22,535 nt of DNA from Actinomycetota bacterium. Lineage in GTDB: Bacteria > Actinomycetota > Actinomycetes > S36-B12 > UBA5976. The position numbers and the translations under genes are program-made. The notes under the pieces were generated by a model. That model did no database searches and was not told where the DNA came from. It saw nothing but the letters and a program-made list of their open reading frames with translations. The DNA lies in the NCBI GenBank assembly GCA_017853815.1, contig JAFMIT010000013.1:1-22535 (forward strand). The letters run 5' to 3'. Of the stretch, positions 7,795-15,509 are shown piece after piece (position 1 is the first letter of the stretch; each line of letters starts with the position of its first letter).

Positions 7795-9060
7795 TTAAGA
7801 CTTGCGAAGATCTGCTATCGCAGCCTGCGCTGCTTTGACTCCAGACGCCATGGCCGTGTTGATAGAAGGGATGCCAACATGATCACCAGCGAGGTATTGG
7901 AATTCCCCAATGCGAGGGTCCGCGGTTTCGATGAGTGGCGGAGTCGCCATCGGTAATGCCTTGTGTACCGGATAGACGCCAGCGAGGTTCCAGCTGCTCG
8001 AATCACAGCTGTAGAGGAGGTTGAGGTGCTCCTGAACTCGTTGGTGCATGTCCTGCGAGGTGTCAGTGCCAAGCACTGACGTGCTGACCAAGTGGACACC
8101 AGTTCTCGTGTAACTACCAGCCGCATGACTAATGGGAACCGTGTTAATCACTGGCCCTCGGCCGCGTACGGAATCCACGATGAGTTGAGCTTTGCCATTG
8201 TTGAGTTGTTGACGTGACATATCGGTGGTGTGGTACCAGGTCGTCACCGAGCGCCAGCCACGAGCTACCCCGCCGAGCCATGCAGCCGAGGTGTCTTGGT
8301 CGGTTGCGAGAATCAACGCGCGAGCCTTGATGCGGCCAGCGTCTGTGAGCGCCGTTGTCGCTTCAATGCCATGAACCCAGGTGTTGAGACGAAGAGAATC
8401 GTCGTGCAGATGTTGAGCAAGTTGCGTAGGGATCGCCTGCATGCCATCCGCTGGCACAGCTGGGACGCCTTTGATGAAGAAGCCGAGAACAAAATCAAGG
8501 AAGCGACGCGAGGTGGCCAGTTCCGATTCAAGAAATACTCCAGTAAGGAACGGTTGCAGGGTGTGTTCCACGAATTCGTCGGAGAGTCCTGCACTTCTCA
8601 ATGCGCTTCGGGCGTCAGTTTCGAACATGGCTGGAGCGTCTTCGCGAGAGCTGTTTCCCGCATAGACGCCGAAGCGGCTGTAATCAGAAAGTGAATTGAG
8701 TCCCTTCTGTCGCGCGGCCTTGAAGAGATCCATCGCATACGTAACGTCGCGCAGCGGATTGCCAAACAGACGTTCACCGTCTCGATCGACGATGCGAATA
8801 CCTGGGCTAAAGGATCGGAGGCTCAGGGAGTCGTAATTGAGGAGTGCCCGCGCTGCCGGGTATGCGGGATTGAGCACTTGAAAGCCGTGGTCCATGCGAA
8901 GTCCATCGCGCACGTCTGTCTTGAGGCGACCACCGACAGTTGATTGACCTTCCACCACTGTGATGCTGAACCCTGCGCGTTGGAGAGTGACTGCTGCTGA
9001 AAGGCCGGCGAGACCTGCGCCGATGATGACAACGTCAGTTTCTTCAGTATTGAAAGGCAT
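7795..9060 (-). CDS. FAD-dependent amine oxidase/desaturase-like oxidoreductase
   Basis: Encodes 421 residues. The N-terminal dinucleotide-binding motif is VVIIGAGLAGLSAA (10-23), with the ribose-binding acidic residue at E37 and VGGRLKT just after, the arrangement of flavin amine oxidases, protoporphyrinogen oxidase-like and phytoene desaturase-like enzymes. The C-terminal FAD motif is LAGDHVGIPSINTAMASGVKAAQ. The middle substrate domain is divergent, so the substrate is unknown. A carotenoid or other isoprenoid desaturase role is unsupported, as no such genes are nearby. TAAATT lies exactly 6 nt before the ATG with no ribosome binding site, implying a leaderless mRNA. It is divergent from the 9129-9761 gene and probably cotranscribed in part with the peptidase gene. 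Confidence 0.87.
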   Translation of the reverse strand: MPFNTEETDVVIIGAGLAGLSAAVTLQRAGFSITVVEGQSTVGGRLKTDVRDGLRMDHGFQVLNPAYPAARALLNYDSLSLRSFSPGIRIVDRDGERLFGNPLRDVTYAMDLFKAARQKGLNSLSDYSRFGVYAGNSSREDAPAMFETDARSALRSAGLSDEFVEHTLQPFLTGVFLESELATSRRFLDFVLGFFIKGVPAVPADGMQAIPTQLAQHLHDDSLRLNTWVHGIEATTALTDAGRIKARALILATDQDTSAAWLGGVARGWRSVTTWYHTTDMSRQQLNNGKAQLIVDSVRGRGPVINTVPISHAAGSYTRTGVHLVSTSVLGTDTSQDMHQRVQEHLNLLYSCDSSSWNLAGVYPVHKALPMATPPLIETADPRIGEFQYLAGDHVGIPSINTAMASGVKAAQAAIADLRKS

Positions 9061-9066
9061 GCTCTC

Positions 9067-9072
9067 AATTTA
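9067..9072 (-). promoter_or_regulatory. Candidate -10 element for leaderless FAD oxidoreductase transcript
   Basis: TAAATT occupies -12 to -7 relative to the ATG at 9060, with spacer GAGAGC. This is the best TANNNT match of the set in the window. No -35 was recognised. Confidence 0.45.
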
Positions 9073-9128
9073 GTGCCAGATGGCTCTGAACTCTTGTTGA
9101 AGTTGTAGACAGTCGGCATCGTCGGGGG

Positions 9129-9761
9129 ATGCTCCGTCATCAATCGCTTTCTCGTCGCGAACTCAAACAGCGAGTTCACGAAATGCAACTGTCTCAACCT
9201 TCCACTCGCCCCGGCACTGCAGTCGCCCAGCGTCGCCTACGCACGGTGGCGGTCTTCGTTGCGGTCATCCTGATTTTGAGTGCAGGTGGTTGGTGGCTCA
9301 GTGGTCGGCTCGTGCAACCCGCGCCAGAACTGTTGGTTCCTTCGAACACTCCGACTGCAAACACTGTGTCATGGATATCAGTCGTCGAGGAACTCGACCG
9401 AATGCGATTTCGAGCTTTTGAAGCACGTGATCGAAATGCGCTGACATTGGCGGTCGAACCGTCGAGCCCGGCCTTTGCGCGTGATGTCCAAGCTCTCAAA
9501 GAAATGATTGCTAGCAATGTAGAAGTGAGTGGTCTCTCAACGCAGGTATTAGTCGCAGATGAAATGTTCAAACGGTGGAGTGATGGGAGAGAGTTTGTTG
9601 CATTGCGAGTCAAGGACGTGAGATCGTTCTATGACACCACCGTCGACGGCGCCGACTCAGCTCACGTGGAAGAACGTCCCGCGGCGTGGTGGACGGTCAC
9701 GCTTGCGAGATCGAACGAGAACGAGTCGTGGCGAGTGTGGAGCGTCGACGTTAGCGAGTGA
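9129..9761 (+). CDS. Hypothetical single-pass membrane protein with extracytoplasmic domain
   Basis: I do not recognise this 210-residue protein. The N-terminal 38 residues are basic and polar (cytoplasmic), one transmembrane helix follows at about 39-57 (VAVFVAVILILSAGGWWL), and about 150 residues lie outside. The outer part, from SVVEELDRMRFRAFEARDRNAL onward through a final WRVWSVDVSE strand, resembles in pattern an NTF2/SnoaL-like fold, a hypothesis only. The ATG at 9129 directly follows a G-run with no useful spacing; CATCGT at -12 to -7 may be a -10 for leaderless expression. ATG at 9183 is an alternative that would shorten the cytoplasmic tail. Its last 11 bp overlap the convergent epimerase gene. 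Confidence 0.72.
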   Translation: MLRHQSLSRRELKQRVHEMQLSQPSTRPGTAVAQRRLRTVAVFVAVILILSAGGWWLSGRLVQPAPELLVPSNTPTANTVSWISVVEELDRMRFRAFEARDRNALTLAVEPSSPAFARDVQALKEMIASNVEVSGLSTQVLVADEMFKRWSDGREFVALRVKDVRSFYDTTVDGADSAHVEERPAAWWTVTLARSNENESWRVWSVDVSE

Positions 9762-10641
9762 TTTCGCCAGCAAAAATCTCGGCCGCTGAGCGGTATTTCC
9801 ATTCGAAGCCGAGTCGTTCCAGAACTCGAGGTCGCACGTCTGCGCCACCAGTGATGCCTGAAGCAAAACCGCCGAGTGCGAGATGAAGCGCAAAACCTGG
9901 AACGGGCAACAGGGCGGGTCGGTGAAGATGCGTTGCCAAAGCTTTGGTGACTTGGCGATTGGTAGGAACCAGTGGTGTCGTGAAGTTCACCGGTCCCGAG
10001 ATGGGATGTGTGAGACAGAACTCGAATCCGCGCACCAAATCAGTGATGGAGATCAGCGGCCAATATTGCTTTCCCGAGCCAATCACGCCGCCAAGTCCGA
10101 AGCGAAACAGCGGCAACAGTTTTCCGAAAGCTCCTCCGTGAGATGACACGACAAGACCTGTTCGCGCCAGGACAACGCGGATGCCTGCCGCAGCGGCTGG
10201 CCGAGTGGCTGCTTCCCATTGTTTGACGACATCAGCGAGAAAGTCATCGGCGGCGGCAGAGCTCTCATCCACGATTTCGTTGCCACGATCACCATAGAAA
10301 CCAATGGCGGAGCCATTGAGGAGTACCTGGTCTGTTCGACCGGCATCGGCCATGGCGTTGGCAATGGCGCGAGTTGCTGTCAGTCGCGACTGAAGGATTT
10401 CGTTCTTATACGAAGTCGTCCAACGTTTATCTCCAACCCCAGCGCCAGAAAGATTGATGACCGCATCGAATTCTCGAACCACGGCTGGCTCTAGCAACCC
10501 CGTTTCAGGTTGCCACTGATGCTCTTGCTTGTTCGCAGGGGAGCGACGAACGAGAGTGTGTACTTCGTGGCCTGCGTTGGTGAGGTGAGGGATGAGAGCT
10601 GATCCGATGAGCCCAGAAGCGCCGCTGATGAGAATTTTCAC
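9751..10641 (-). CDS. TIGR01777 family epimerase (YfcH-like, atypical SDR)
   Basis: Encodes 296 residues. The N terminus MKILISGASGLIGSALIPHL carries the extended-SDR nucleotide-binding motif GASGLIG. INLSGAGVGDKRW, LLNGSAIGFYGDRG (with the Ser/Tyr positions) and the C-terminal DVRPRVLERLGFEWKY (DUF1731-type) are hallmarks of the YfcH/TIGR01777 group. Family members are annotated as nucleoside-diphosphate-sugar epimerases, but the reaction is not established. The start is GTG at 10641 with no Shine-Dalgarno sequence and CACCAT at -12 to -7. Its ortholog sits next to the E2 gene in M. tuberculosis (Rv2216), so its place here is conserved. A terminator separates it from the E2 gene, so they need not be cotranscribed. 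Confidence 0.9.
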   Translation of the reverse strand: MKILISGASGLIGSALIPHLTNAGHEVHTLVRRSPANKQEHQWQPETGLLEPAVVREFDAVINLSGAGVGDKRWTTSYKNEILQSRLTATRAIANAMADAGRTDQVLLNGSAIGFYGDRGNEIVDESSAAADDFLADVVKQWEAATRPAAAAGIRVVLARTGLVVSSHGGAFGKLLPLFRFGLGGVIGSGKQYWPLISITDLVRGFEFCLTHPISGPVNFTTPLVPTNRQVTKALATHLHRPALLPVPGFALHLALGGFASGITGGADVRPRVLERLGFEWKYRSAAEIFAGEITR

Positions 10642-10684
10642 GGTCTAATGGTGGCTTAGAGCGCAGGGCATAGCCACTCGAAAA

Positions 10685-10716
10685 CATAAAGACCACTCCG
10701 AAGAGAGGTCTTTATG
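10685..10716 (-). terminator. Intrinsic terminator after the E2 gene
   Basis: A 10-bp stem (10685-10694 with 10707-10716, CATAAAGACC/GGTCTTTATG) continues through one A-A mismatch into a CTC/GAG helix capped by CGAA. On the minus strand it is followed by TTTT. It lies 12 bp beyond the E2 stop codon. Confidence 0.8.
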
Positions 10717-10728
10717 AGCGTGTAGCGA

Positions 10729-12390
10729 CTAGATGTCGAAGTGAGCCGTCTCCAAACGCGACTTCAATGCCACGAGGTAGCGGGCAGCATCAGCACCATC
10801 GACGAGTCGGTGATCGTAGGTAAGTGACAGGTACACCATGTGACGAACGGCGATGGAATCGCGACCGTCAGAATCTGTCACCACGACAGGGCGCTTGACG
10901 ATTGCGCCAATGCCAAGAATCGCAACCTGGGGCTGATTGATGATGGGGGTATCAAACAGTGCGCCGCGGCTACCAGTGTTCGTCAAAGTGAACGTGCCAC
11001 CTGAGAGTTCATCTGGTGCAACTTGGCCGGTGCGGGTGCGTTCAGCGAGATCGTTGATGTGCCGAGCAAGACCAGCAATCGACAGGTCGCCTGCGTTACG
11101 AATCACTGGTACGAGCAGACCCTTGTCGGTGTCTACCGCAATCGCGAGATGTTCGGCGTCGTGATAGGTGACAGTGCCTGCCTCAACATCGATCGATGCG
11201 TTGAGAACTGGATGGGCCTTCAGGGTGTCAACAATGGCTTTCGCGAAGAAAGGCATGTACGAAAGTTTCACACCTTCGCGAGCCTCGAATGACTTCTTGT
11301 TGCGATCACGCATAGTCACGATGTTGGTCACATCAACTTCAGCGACAGATGTGAGCTGTGCCGAGACTTCGAGACTCTCGACCATGCGCTGTGCAATGAC
11401 CTTGCGCAGGCGAGTGAGCTTCTCGGTGCGACCGCGGAGTTCTGATGTCGGGGCAGCGGCTGGAGCCGAAGGTGCTGAGGCAGTAGCAGCTTGCGTTGAA
11501 GGAGCAGAAGGTGCAGCGGTTCTCGCTGCAACAGCATCAAGAATGTCTTGTTTGCGCACGCGACCACCAATACCAGTGCCTGTCAGAGTGCTGAGATCAA
11601 TGCCATTCTCGGATGCGAGTTTGCGCACGAGTGGAGTGACGTAAGCGTCAGAGTTGTCGGCATCGGCGATTGCAGCGGGGGCTGCGGCGGCAGCTGGTGC
11701 GGTCGGAGGAGCTGCAGGTGCAGGAGACGGTGCCGACGTCGGTGCGGGAGCTGCGGGGGCAGCAGCTTGCGTCGTCGGTGCGGATGCGCCCGTCGCAATG
11801 ACAGCGAGCACACCACCGACGGGGATAGTGGAGTCTTCTGGCGCGTTGATGCTCAAGATGGTTCCGGAGACGGGAGAAGGAATCTCGGTATCAACCTTGT
11901 CTGTCGAGACTTCGCAGAGAGCTTCGTCAGCAGCGATGCTGTCGCCGACGCCCTTGAGCCATCGGGTGACGGTGCCTTCAGTGACGCTTTCGCCCAAGGC
12001 TGGCAGAGTGACGGGAACTTCGCTCACGGAGGAGGCAGCGGCTGGTGCCGGTGCAGATTCGATGACAGGTGCGGATTCGATGACAGGTGCAGCAACCTCA
12101 GGAGCGGTAGGCGCTGCAGGAGCCGCAGGGGCGGCAGGCGCTGAAGAGTCGGCCGATGTCGCAATGACAGCAACCACTGCGCCAACAGCCACAGTCGCAT
12201 CTTCGAGCGCAACAATCTCAATGAGCGTGCCCGATGCTGGCGAGGGGATTTCTGTATCTACTTTGTCAGTAGAAACCTCGAGAAGTGGCTCGTCAGCGTT
12301 GACATGATCGCCCACCTGCTTGAGCCATCGGGTGACGGTGCCTTCAGTGACGCTTTCGCCGAGTTGCGGCATTACGACGGAGACCGACAT
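10729..12390 (-). CDS. dlaT: Dihydrolipoamide acyltransferase (E2) with two lipoyl domains
   Basis: Encodes 553 residues from ATG 12390, supported by AAAGGAG 11 nt upstream; in-frame codons further upstream lack homology. E2 forms the core of a 2-oxoacid dehydrogenase complex and moves acyl groups to CoA. Domains in order: lipoyl 1 (2-77, Lys43 in TDKVDTEIP), Ala-Pro linker, lipoyl 2 (124-200, Lys165), Ala-Pro linker, E3-binding domain (248-286, YVTPLVRKLASENGIDL) and catalytic domain (320-553) with His527 and Asp531 in DHRLVDG. Often annotated sucB, but in actinomycetes this protein is normally the pyruvate dehydrogenase E2; M. tuberculosis DlaT, which also serves peroxynitrite reductase, is about the same length and also has two lipoyl domains. 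LpdA is encoded just upstream. The first 14 codons of the lipoyl signature are identical at DNA level in both domains. Confidence 0.95.
   Translation of the reverse strand: MSVSVVMPQLGESVTEGTVTRWLKQVGDHVNADEPLLEVSTDKVDTEIPSPASGTLIEIVALEDATVAVGAVVAVIATSADSSAPAAPAAPAAPTAPEVAAPVIESAPVIESAPAPAAASSVSEVPVTLPALGESVTEGTVTRWLKGVGDSIAADEALCEVSTDKVDTEIPSPVSGTILSINAPEDSTIPVGGVLAVIATGASAPTTQAAAPAAPAPTSAPSPAPAAPPTAPAAAAAPAAIADADNSDAYVTPLVRKLASENGIDLSTLTGTGIGGRVRKQDILDAVAARTAAPSAPSTQAATASAPSAPAAAPTSELRGRTEKLTRLRKVIAQRMVESLEVSAQLTSVAEVDVTNIVTMRDRNKKSFEAREGVKLSYMPFFAKAIVDTLKAHPVLNASIDVEAGTVTYHDAEHLAIAVDTDKGLLVPVIRNAGDLSIAGLARHINDLAERTRTGQVAPDELSGGTFTLTNTGSRGALFDTPIINQPQVAILGIGAIVKRPVVVTDSDGRDSIAVRHMVYLSLTYDHRLVDGADAARYLVALKSRLETAHFDI
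11953..11994 (-). repeat. 42-bp direct repeat, copy in lipoyl domain 2
   Basis: Identical base for base to 12319-12360, 366 bp (122 codons) away. It encodes GESVTEGTVTRWLK in lipoyl domain 2. The flanking domain sequence, including the TDKVDTEIPSP segment, differs at synonymous sites, so identity is confined to this block. Confidence 0.9.
12056..12091 (-). repeat. 18-bp tandem duplication in the E2 inter-lipoyl linker
   Basis: Two adjacent 18-bp units (12056-12073 and 12074-12091) differ only in the last base. They encode the repeated PVIESA of the linker (residues 102-113). This is in-frame linker growth by slippage or unequal exchange. Confidence 0.85.
12319..12360 (-). repeat. 42-bp direct repeat, copy in lipoyl domain 1
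   Basis: The partner of 11953-11994, encoding residues 11-24 of the E2 protein. All third codon positions match between the two copies. Confidence 0.9.
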
Positions 12391-12454
12391 ATCCGGTGCT
12401 ACTCCTTTGTCTCGAGTGTTCCACCTTGTGGGTGGGGGTTTATCCTGCCAAAGA

Positions 12455-12474
12455 AGGGGCGTTATGTCGCCCCT
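12455..12474 (-). terminator. Hairpin after lpdA, possible (attenuating) terminator
   Basis: A perfect 7-bp GC-rich stem (12455-12461 with 12468-12474, AGGGGCG/CGCCCCT) has a 6-nt loop and lies 5 bp beyond the lpdA stop. On the minus strand it is followed by the T-rich TTCTTTGG. It may terminate or attenuate transcription between lpdA and the E2 gene, whose start is 65 bp further on. Confidence 0.55.
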
Positions 12475-12479
12475 GCTCC

Positions 12480-13859
12480 TTACGCGTGAGCGTGCAGAGG
12501 TTTGCCAGCGAGAGCCAGGTGGGCCTCGCCAAGCGCTTCGTTCTGGGTTGGGTGAGCGTGAATGAGCGGCGCCACATCTTCTGGAGTCGCCTCCCACGAG
12601 AAGATCAGCTGCGCCTCACCGATTTGTTCGCCGACGCGAGCACCGACCATGTGCACGCCAACAATTGGCCCGCCATTCTTGGTGCGGATCAATTTGATGA
12701 AGCCAGCGGTGCCGAGGATCTGGCTCTTGCCGTTTCCGCCCAAGTTGTATTCGTAAGACTCGACATTGTCCGCACCCCACTTCTCTTTCGCTTGAGTTTC
12801 GGTGTAGCCAACAGATGCAACTTCTGGTTCGCAGTACGTGACACGTGGGATGGCTTTTTCGTCGATAACGCGAGGATTGAGGCCAGCGATTTCTTCCGCA
12901 ACGAAAATACCTTGTTGGAAACCGCGATGTGCCAACTGCAAACCGGGGACGATGTCGCCAACTGCGAAGATACCTGGCACGTTGGTGCGCAGACGCTCAT
13001 CGGTTGGAACATAACCGCGATCGACTGTGACGCCGACTTCTTCAAATCCATGACCCGCGCCGTTCGCGCCGCGGCCAACTGCCACCATCAAGATGTCAGC
13101 TTCGAGAGTTTCACCTGACTCGAGAGTGACCGTGACACCACCATCATGCTGAGTGACTCCAGCGAAACGAGCGTCAGTCTTGATCTTGATGCCGCGCTTG
13201 CGGAATGCGCGATCGAGTGCCTTTGAGCAAGCCTCGTCTTCGGCAGGAACGATGCGGGACAGACCTTCAACAATCGTGACTTCTGAGCCAAAAGAGCGCC
13301 AGACGCTTGCGAACTCAACGCCGATCACACCGCCACCAAGGACAATGACTCGAGATGGAATCCAGTCCATGTCGAGTGCCTGGTCTGAGGTCATCACGCG
13401 ACCGGTAATTTCTAGTCCAGGAAGTGAACGGGCGTAGGAGCCGGTACCAAGAACAATGTTGCGGCCGACGAACTTCTCGCCGTTGACTTCAACTGTGTTG
13501 GCGGAGACGAGGCGACCAGTGCCTTCGACGTAGGTGATCGCTTTGCTCTTCACGAGACCCTGAAGCCCCTTGTAGAGACGGCCAATCACGCCATCGCGGT
13601 ATTCGTTGACCTTGTTGATGTCAATGCCCTGAAGTTCGGTGTACACGCCATAGTGCGAAGACTCGCGGGCGGTATCGGCAACTTCGGCTGCATGAAGCAA
13701 AGCTTTAGTTGGTACGCATCCGCGGTGAAGGCAGGTGCCGCCGAGTTTGTCCTTCTCAATCAAGGCCACCGAAAGGCCAAGTTGCGAAGCGCGAAGTGCA
13801 CAGGCGTAACCGCCGCTGCCGCCGCCGAGAATGACTACATCGAATGTCTGCTCTGCCAT
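12480..13859 (-). CDS. lpdA: Dihydrolipoyl dehydrogenase (E3)
   Basis: Encodes 459 residues. E3 is the FAD/NAD enzyme that re-oxidises dihydrolipoyl groups of 2-oxoacid dehydrogenases and the glycine cleavage system. The FAD motif is VVILGGGSGGYACALRA (8-24). The redox-active disulfide is C43/C48 in GGTCLHRGCVPTK, the NAD-binding motif is VIVLGGGVIGVEFASVW, and the C-terminal His-Glu pair contributed to the partner subunit is HPTQNE (His436, Glu441). The GGTCLHRGC form is the one typical of actinomycete E3. The ATG at 13859 gives an N terminus like relatives; ATG at 13889 and TTG at 13931 are in frame upstream but would add non-conserved residues, and the latter lies in a large hairpin. The ribosome binding site is weak. 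The E2 gene follows after 89 bp. Confidence 0.95.
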   Translation of the reverse strand: MAEQTFDVVILGGGSGGYACALRASQLGLSVALIEKDKLGGTCLHRGCVPTKALLHAAEVADTARESSHYGVYTELQGIDINKVNEYRDGVIGRLYKGLQGLVKSKAITYVEGTGRLVSANTVEVNGEKFVGRNIVLGTGSYARSLPGLEITGRVMTSDQALDMDWIPSRVIVLGGGVIGVEFASVWRSFGSEVTIVEGLSRIVPAEDEACSKALDRAFRKRGIKIKTDARFAGVTQHDGGVTVTLESGETLEADILMVAVGRGANGAGHGFEEVGVTVDRGYVPTDERLRTNVPGIFAVGDIVPGLQLAHRGFQQGIFVAEEIAGLNPRVIDEKAIPRVTYCEPEVASVGYTETQAKEKWGADNVESYEYNLGGNGKSQILGTAGFIKLIRTKNGGPIVGVHMVGARVGEQIGEAQLIFSWEATPEDVAPLIHAHPTQNEALGEAHLALAGKPLHAHA

Positions 13860-13908
13860 GTCCAACCCATCTGTGTCGAGGTTCGGCATCAATTCTTGCA
13901 CCAAAGCC

Positions 13909-13956
13909 AAGCGGCTCAGAAGTCGGTCCAACTATTGGAAGACCTCTGAGCCGCTT
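13909..13956 (-). terminator. Large interrupted hairpin between pepA and lpdA
   Basis: An 11-bp stem (13909-13919 with 13946-13956, AAGCGGCTCAG/CTGAGCCGCTT) encloses a GTC/GAC pairing and a 5-bp TCCAA/TTGGA helix with a CTA loop. It lies 13 bp after the pepA stop. The sequence after it on the minus strand (GGCTTTGG) is only mildly T-rich, so it may be an imperfect terminator or a processing structure in the lpdA leader. Confidence 0.55.
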
Positions 13957-13969
13957 TAAGGCAGTGTCG

Positions 13970-15454
13970 CTAGATCAGGCCAGCAACCATGTCCTCGGCA
14001 ACCGTCACAAGCGTGCGGACTGCTGTGCCGGTGCCGCCACGAGGGGTGTAGTCGTAGGCACCCTTGCTGTTGAACGCGGGACCTGCGATGTCGAGGTGAG
14101 CCCAACGCTGTCCACTCTCGATGAAATCGAGAAGGAACAGACCGCCGAACAAGGTGCCTGCCTGCATTGGGGTGCCGATGTTCGCGATGTCAGCGACCAT
14201 CGAGTCAAGCTCGGGACGGAGATCTGCAGGGAGTGGCAATGGCCAGAAGGATTCGCCCGACCGGCTACCAGCATCAACGACGTGATTGCGAAGAGCATCA
14301 TCGTTCGAGAGCACAGCAGAGATGCGTGTGCCCAGCGCGACGACAGCTGCACCGGTCAACGTTGCGACGTCGATGATGATGTCAGGCTTCTCTTCCTGGG
14401 CGTAGACCAAAGCATCCATCAGCACGAGTCGACCCTCGGCGTCAGTGTTTAGCACTTCGACCGTGCGGCCGCCGTACGCCTTCACGACATCGCCTGGGCG
14501 CTGCGCTTTGCCGCCTGGCATGTTCTCTGCACAGGCAGCGTAAGCGGTGACGTTGACATTGAGATTGAGCGCAGCAATTGCACCAATTGCGTTGATAACC
14601 GCTGCAGCGCCGCTCATATCAGCCTTCATTTCATGCATGTTGGCTGGTGGCTTGAGCGAAATGCCACCAGTATCGAAAGTGATGCCCTTGCCGACAATCG
14701 CAAGATGGCCGACAGCACCAGCGGGGCGGTAGGACATACGAATCAGGCGAGGCGGGCGTGAAGATCCTTGACCGACACCAAGGATGCCGCCAAAACCTTT
14801 CTTCGCCATGGCCTTCTCATCGAGAATTTCGATTGCGAGTCCATGCTGCTCGGCAATGTTTTGGGCTGCTTCAGCTACAGACGCTGGCGGAAGGTCAAGA
14901 GGTGAGGTGTTCGACAGATCGCGAGTCGCGTTCACCGCTGTGGCAACCGTGACGGCACGCTTGACGGCAGCTTTGACGACTGCGTTCTTTGCTTCAGCTG
15001 TGACGACTGCGATTGCTTTGACTGACTGACGAGCGGGACTGTTCGAGGCATTGCGGTACGTGTTGAAGGTGTAGGCGCCGAGGAGTGCACCTTCGGCAAT
15101 AGCGCCTGCGGCGTCAACCGAATCAGCAGACACCAAGATGGCCAGTTTCTTGGCGCCACTGGCCGCTCGCGCTGCGACGCCAGCCGACTTGCGGTAGGTC
15201 TCGTGGACTGGTGCAGCTCCTACGCCGACGACGAGAAGTTTCCCGCTGAGGCCAACCGAACTGCCTGGGATGGTGGCAAGCTCTCCGGCTTTGCCAGTGA
15301 ACCCAAGATCCTTCAGGGCGGCAACGATTTTGGCGTCTTGGGCAGGTGTTCCTGCCTTGCCGAGAAGGTGAGCGGCTTTGTTCTTCATCCCCGCGAAAAC
15401 GCAGGTGACGTCTGCATTTGCTGGAGCATCATTGATCAGTGTGAGGGTTGTCAT
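13970..15454 (-). CDS. pepA: Leucyl aminopeptidase (M17)
   Basis: Encodes 494 residues, the usual size of cytoplasmic hexameric M17 aminopeptidases that remove N-terminal residues in peptide turnover. The family metal-binding and catalytic set is intact: Lys256 and Asp261 in VGKGITFDTGG, Lys268, Asp279 in KADMSGAAAV, and Asp338, Glu340, Arg342 in NTDAEGRL, the family signature. The N-terminal about 170 residues form the less conserved regulatory domain. The ATG at 15454 has no Shine-Dalgarno sequence; CAAGAT sits at -12 to -7. It is divergent from gcvT across 55 bp and corresponds to M. tuberculosis pepB (Rv2213) in this neighbourhood. Confidence 0.96.
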   Translation of the reverse strand: MTTLTLINDAPANADVTCVFAGMKNKAAHLLGKAGTPAQDAKIVAALKDLGFTGKAGELATIPGSSVGLSGKLLVVGVGAAPVHETYRKSAGVAARAASGAKKLAILVSADSVDAAGAIAEGALLGAYTFNTYRNASNSPARQSVKAIAVVTAEAKNAVVKAAVKRAVTVATAVNATRDLSNTSPLDLPPASVAEAAQNIAEQHGLAIEILDEKAMAKKGFGGILGVGQGSSRPPRLIRMSYRPAGAVGHLAIVGKGITFDTGGISLKPPANMHEMKADMSGAAAVINAIGAIAALNLNVNVTAYAACAENMPGGKAQRPGDVVKAYGGRTVEVLNTDAEGRLVLMDALVYAQEEKPDIIIDVATLTGAAVVALGTRISAVLSNDDALRNHVVDAGSRSGESFWPLPLPADLRPELDSMVADIANIGTPMQAGTLFGGLFLLDFIESGQRWAHLDIAGPAFNSKGAYDYTPRGGTGTAVRTLVTVAEDMVAGLI

Positions 15455-15497
15455 AGGGCAATCTTGCCGTCACTGTTGCGGAATGCAAGGGCGCGGG

Positions 15498-15503
15498 TAG
15501 CGT
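15498..15503 (+). promoter_or_regulatory. Candidate -10 element for leaderless gcvT transcript
   Basis: TAGCGT occupies -12 to -7 before the gcvT ATG with spacer GGCTGT. TTGCGG (15476-15481) lies 16 bp upstream as a weak -35. No ribosome binding site is present. Confidence 0.4.
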
Positions 15504-15509
15504 GGCTGT

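Noticed and set aside
11548..12307. Long open frames on the plus strand opposite the E2 linkers (Ala/Gly- or Arg/Cys-rich)
   Set aside because: Antisense shadows of Ala-Pro-rich codons; composition bias explains their length and there is no start signal.
12421..12435. CCACC/GGTGG hairpin in the lpdA-E2 gap
   Set aside because: Five-bp stem in a G-rich stretch with no U-tract; too weak to call.
12391..12597. In-frame N-terminal extension of the E2 protein
   Set aside because: Low-complexity, non-homologous residues that overlap the lpdA 3' end. ATG 12390 begins the lipoyl domain and has AAAGGAG upstream.
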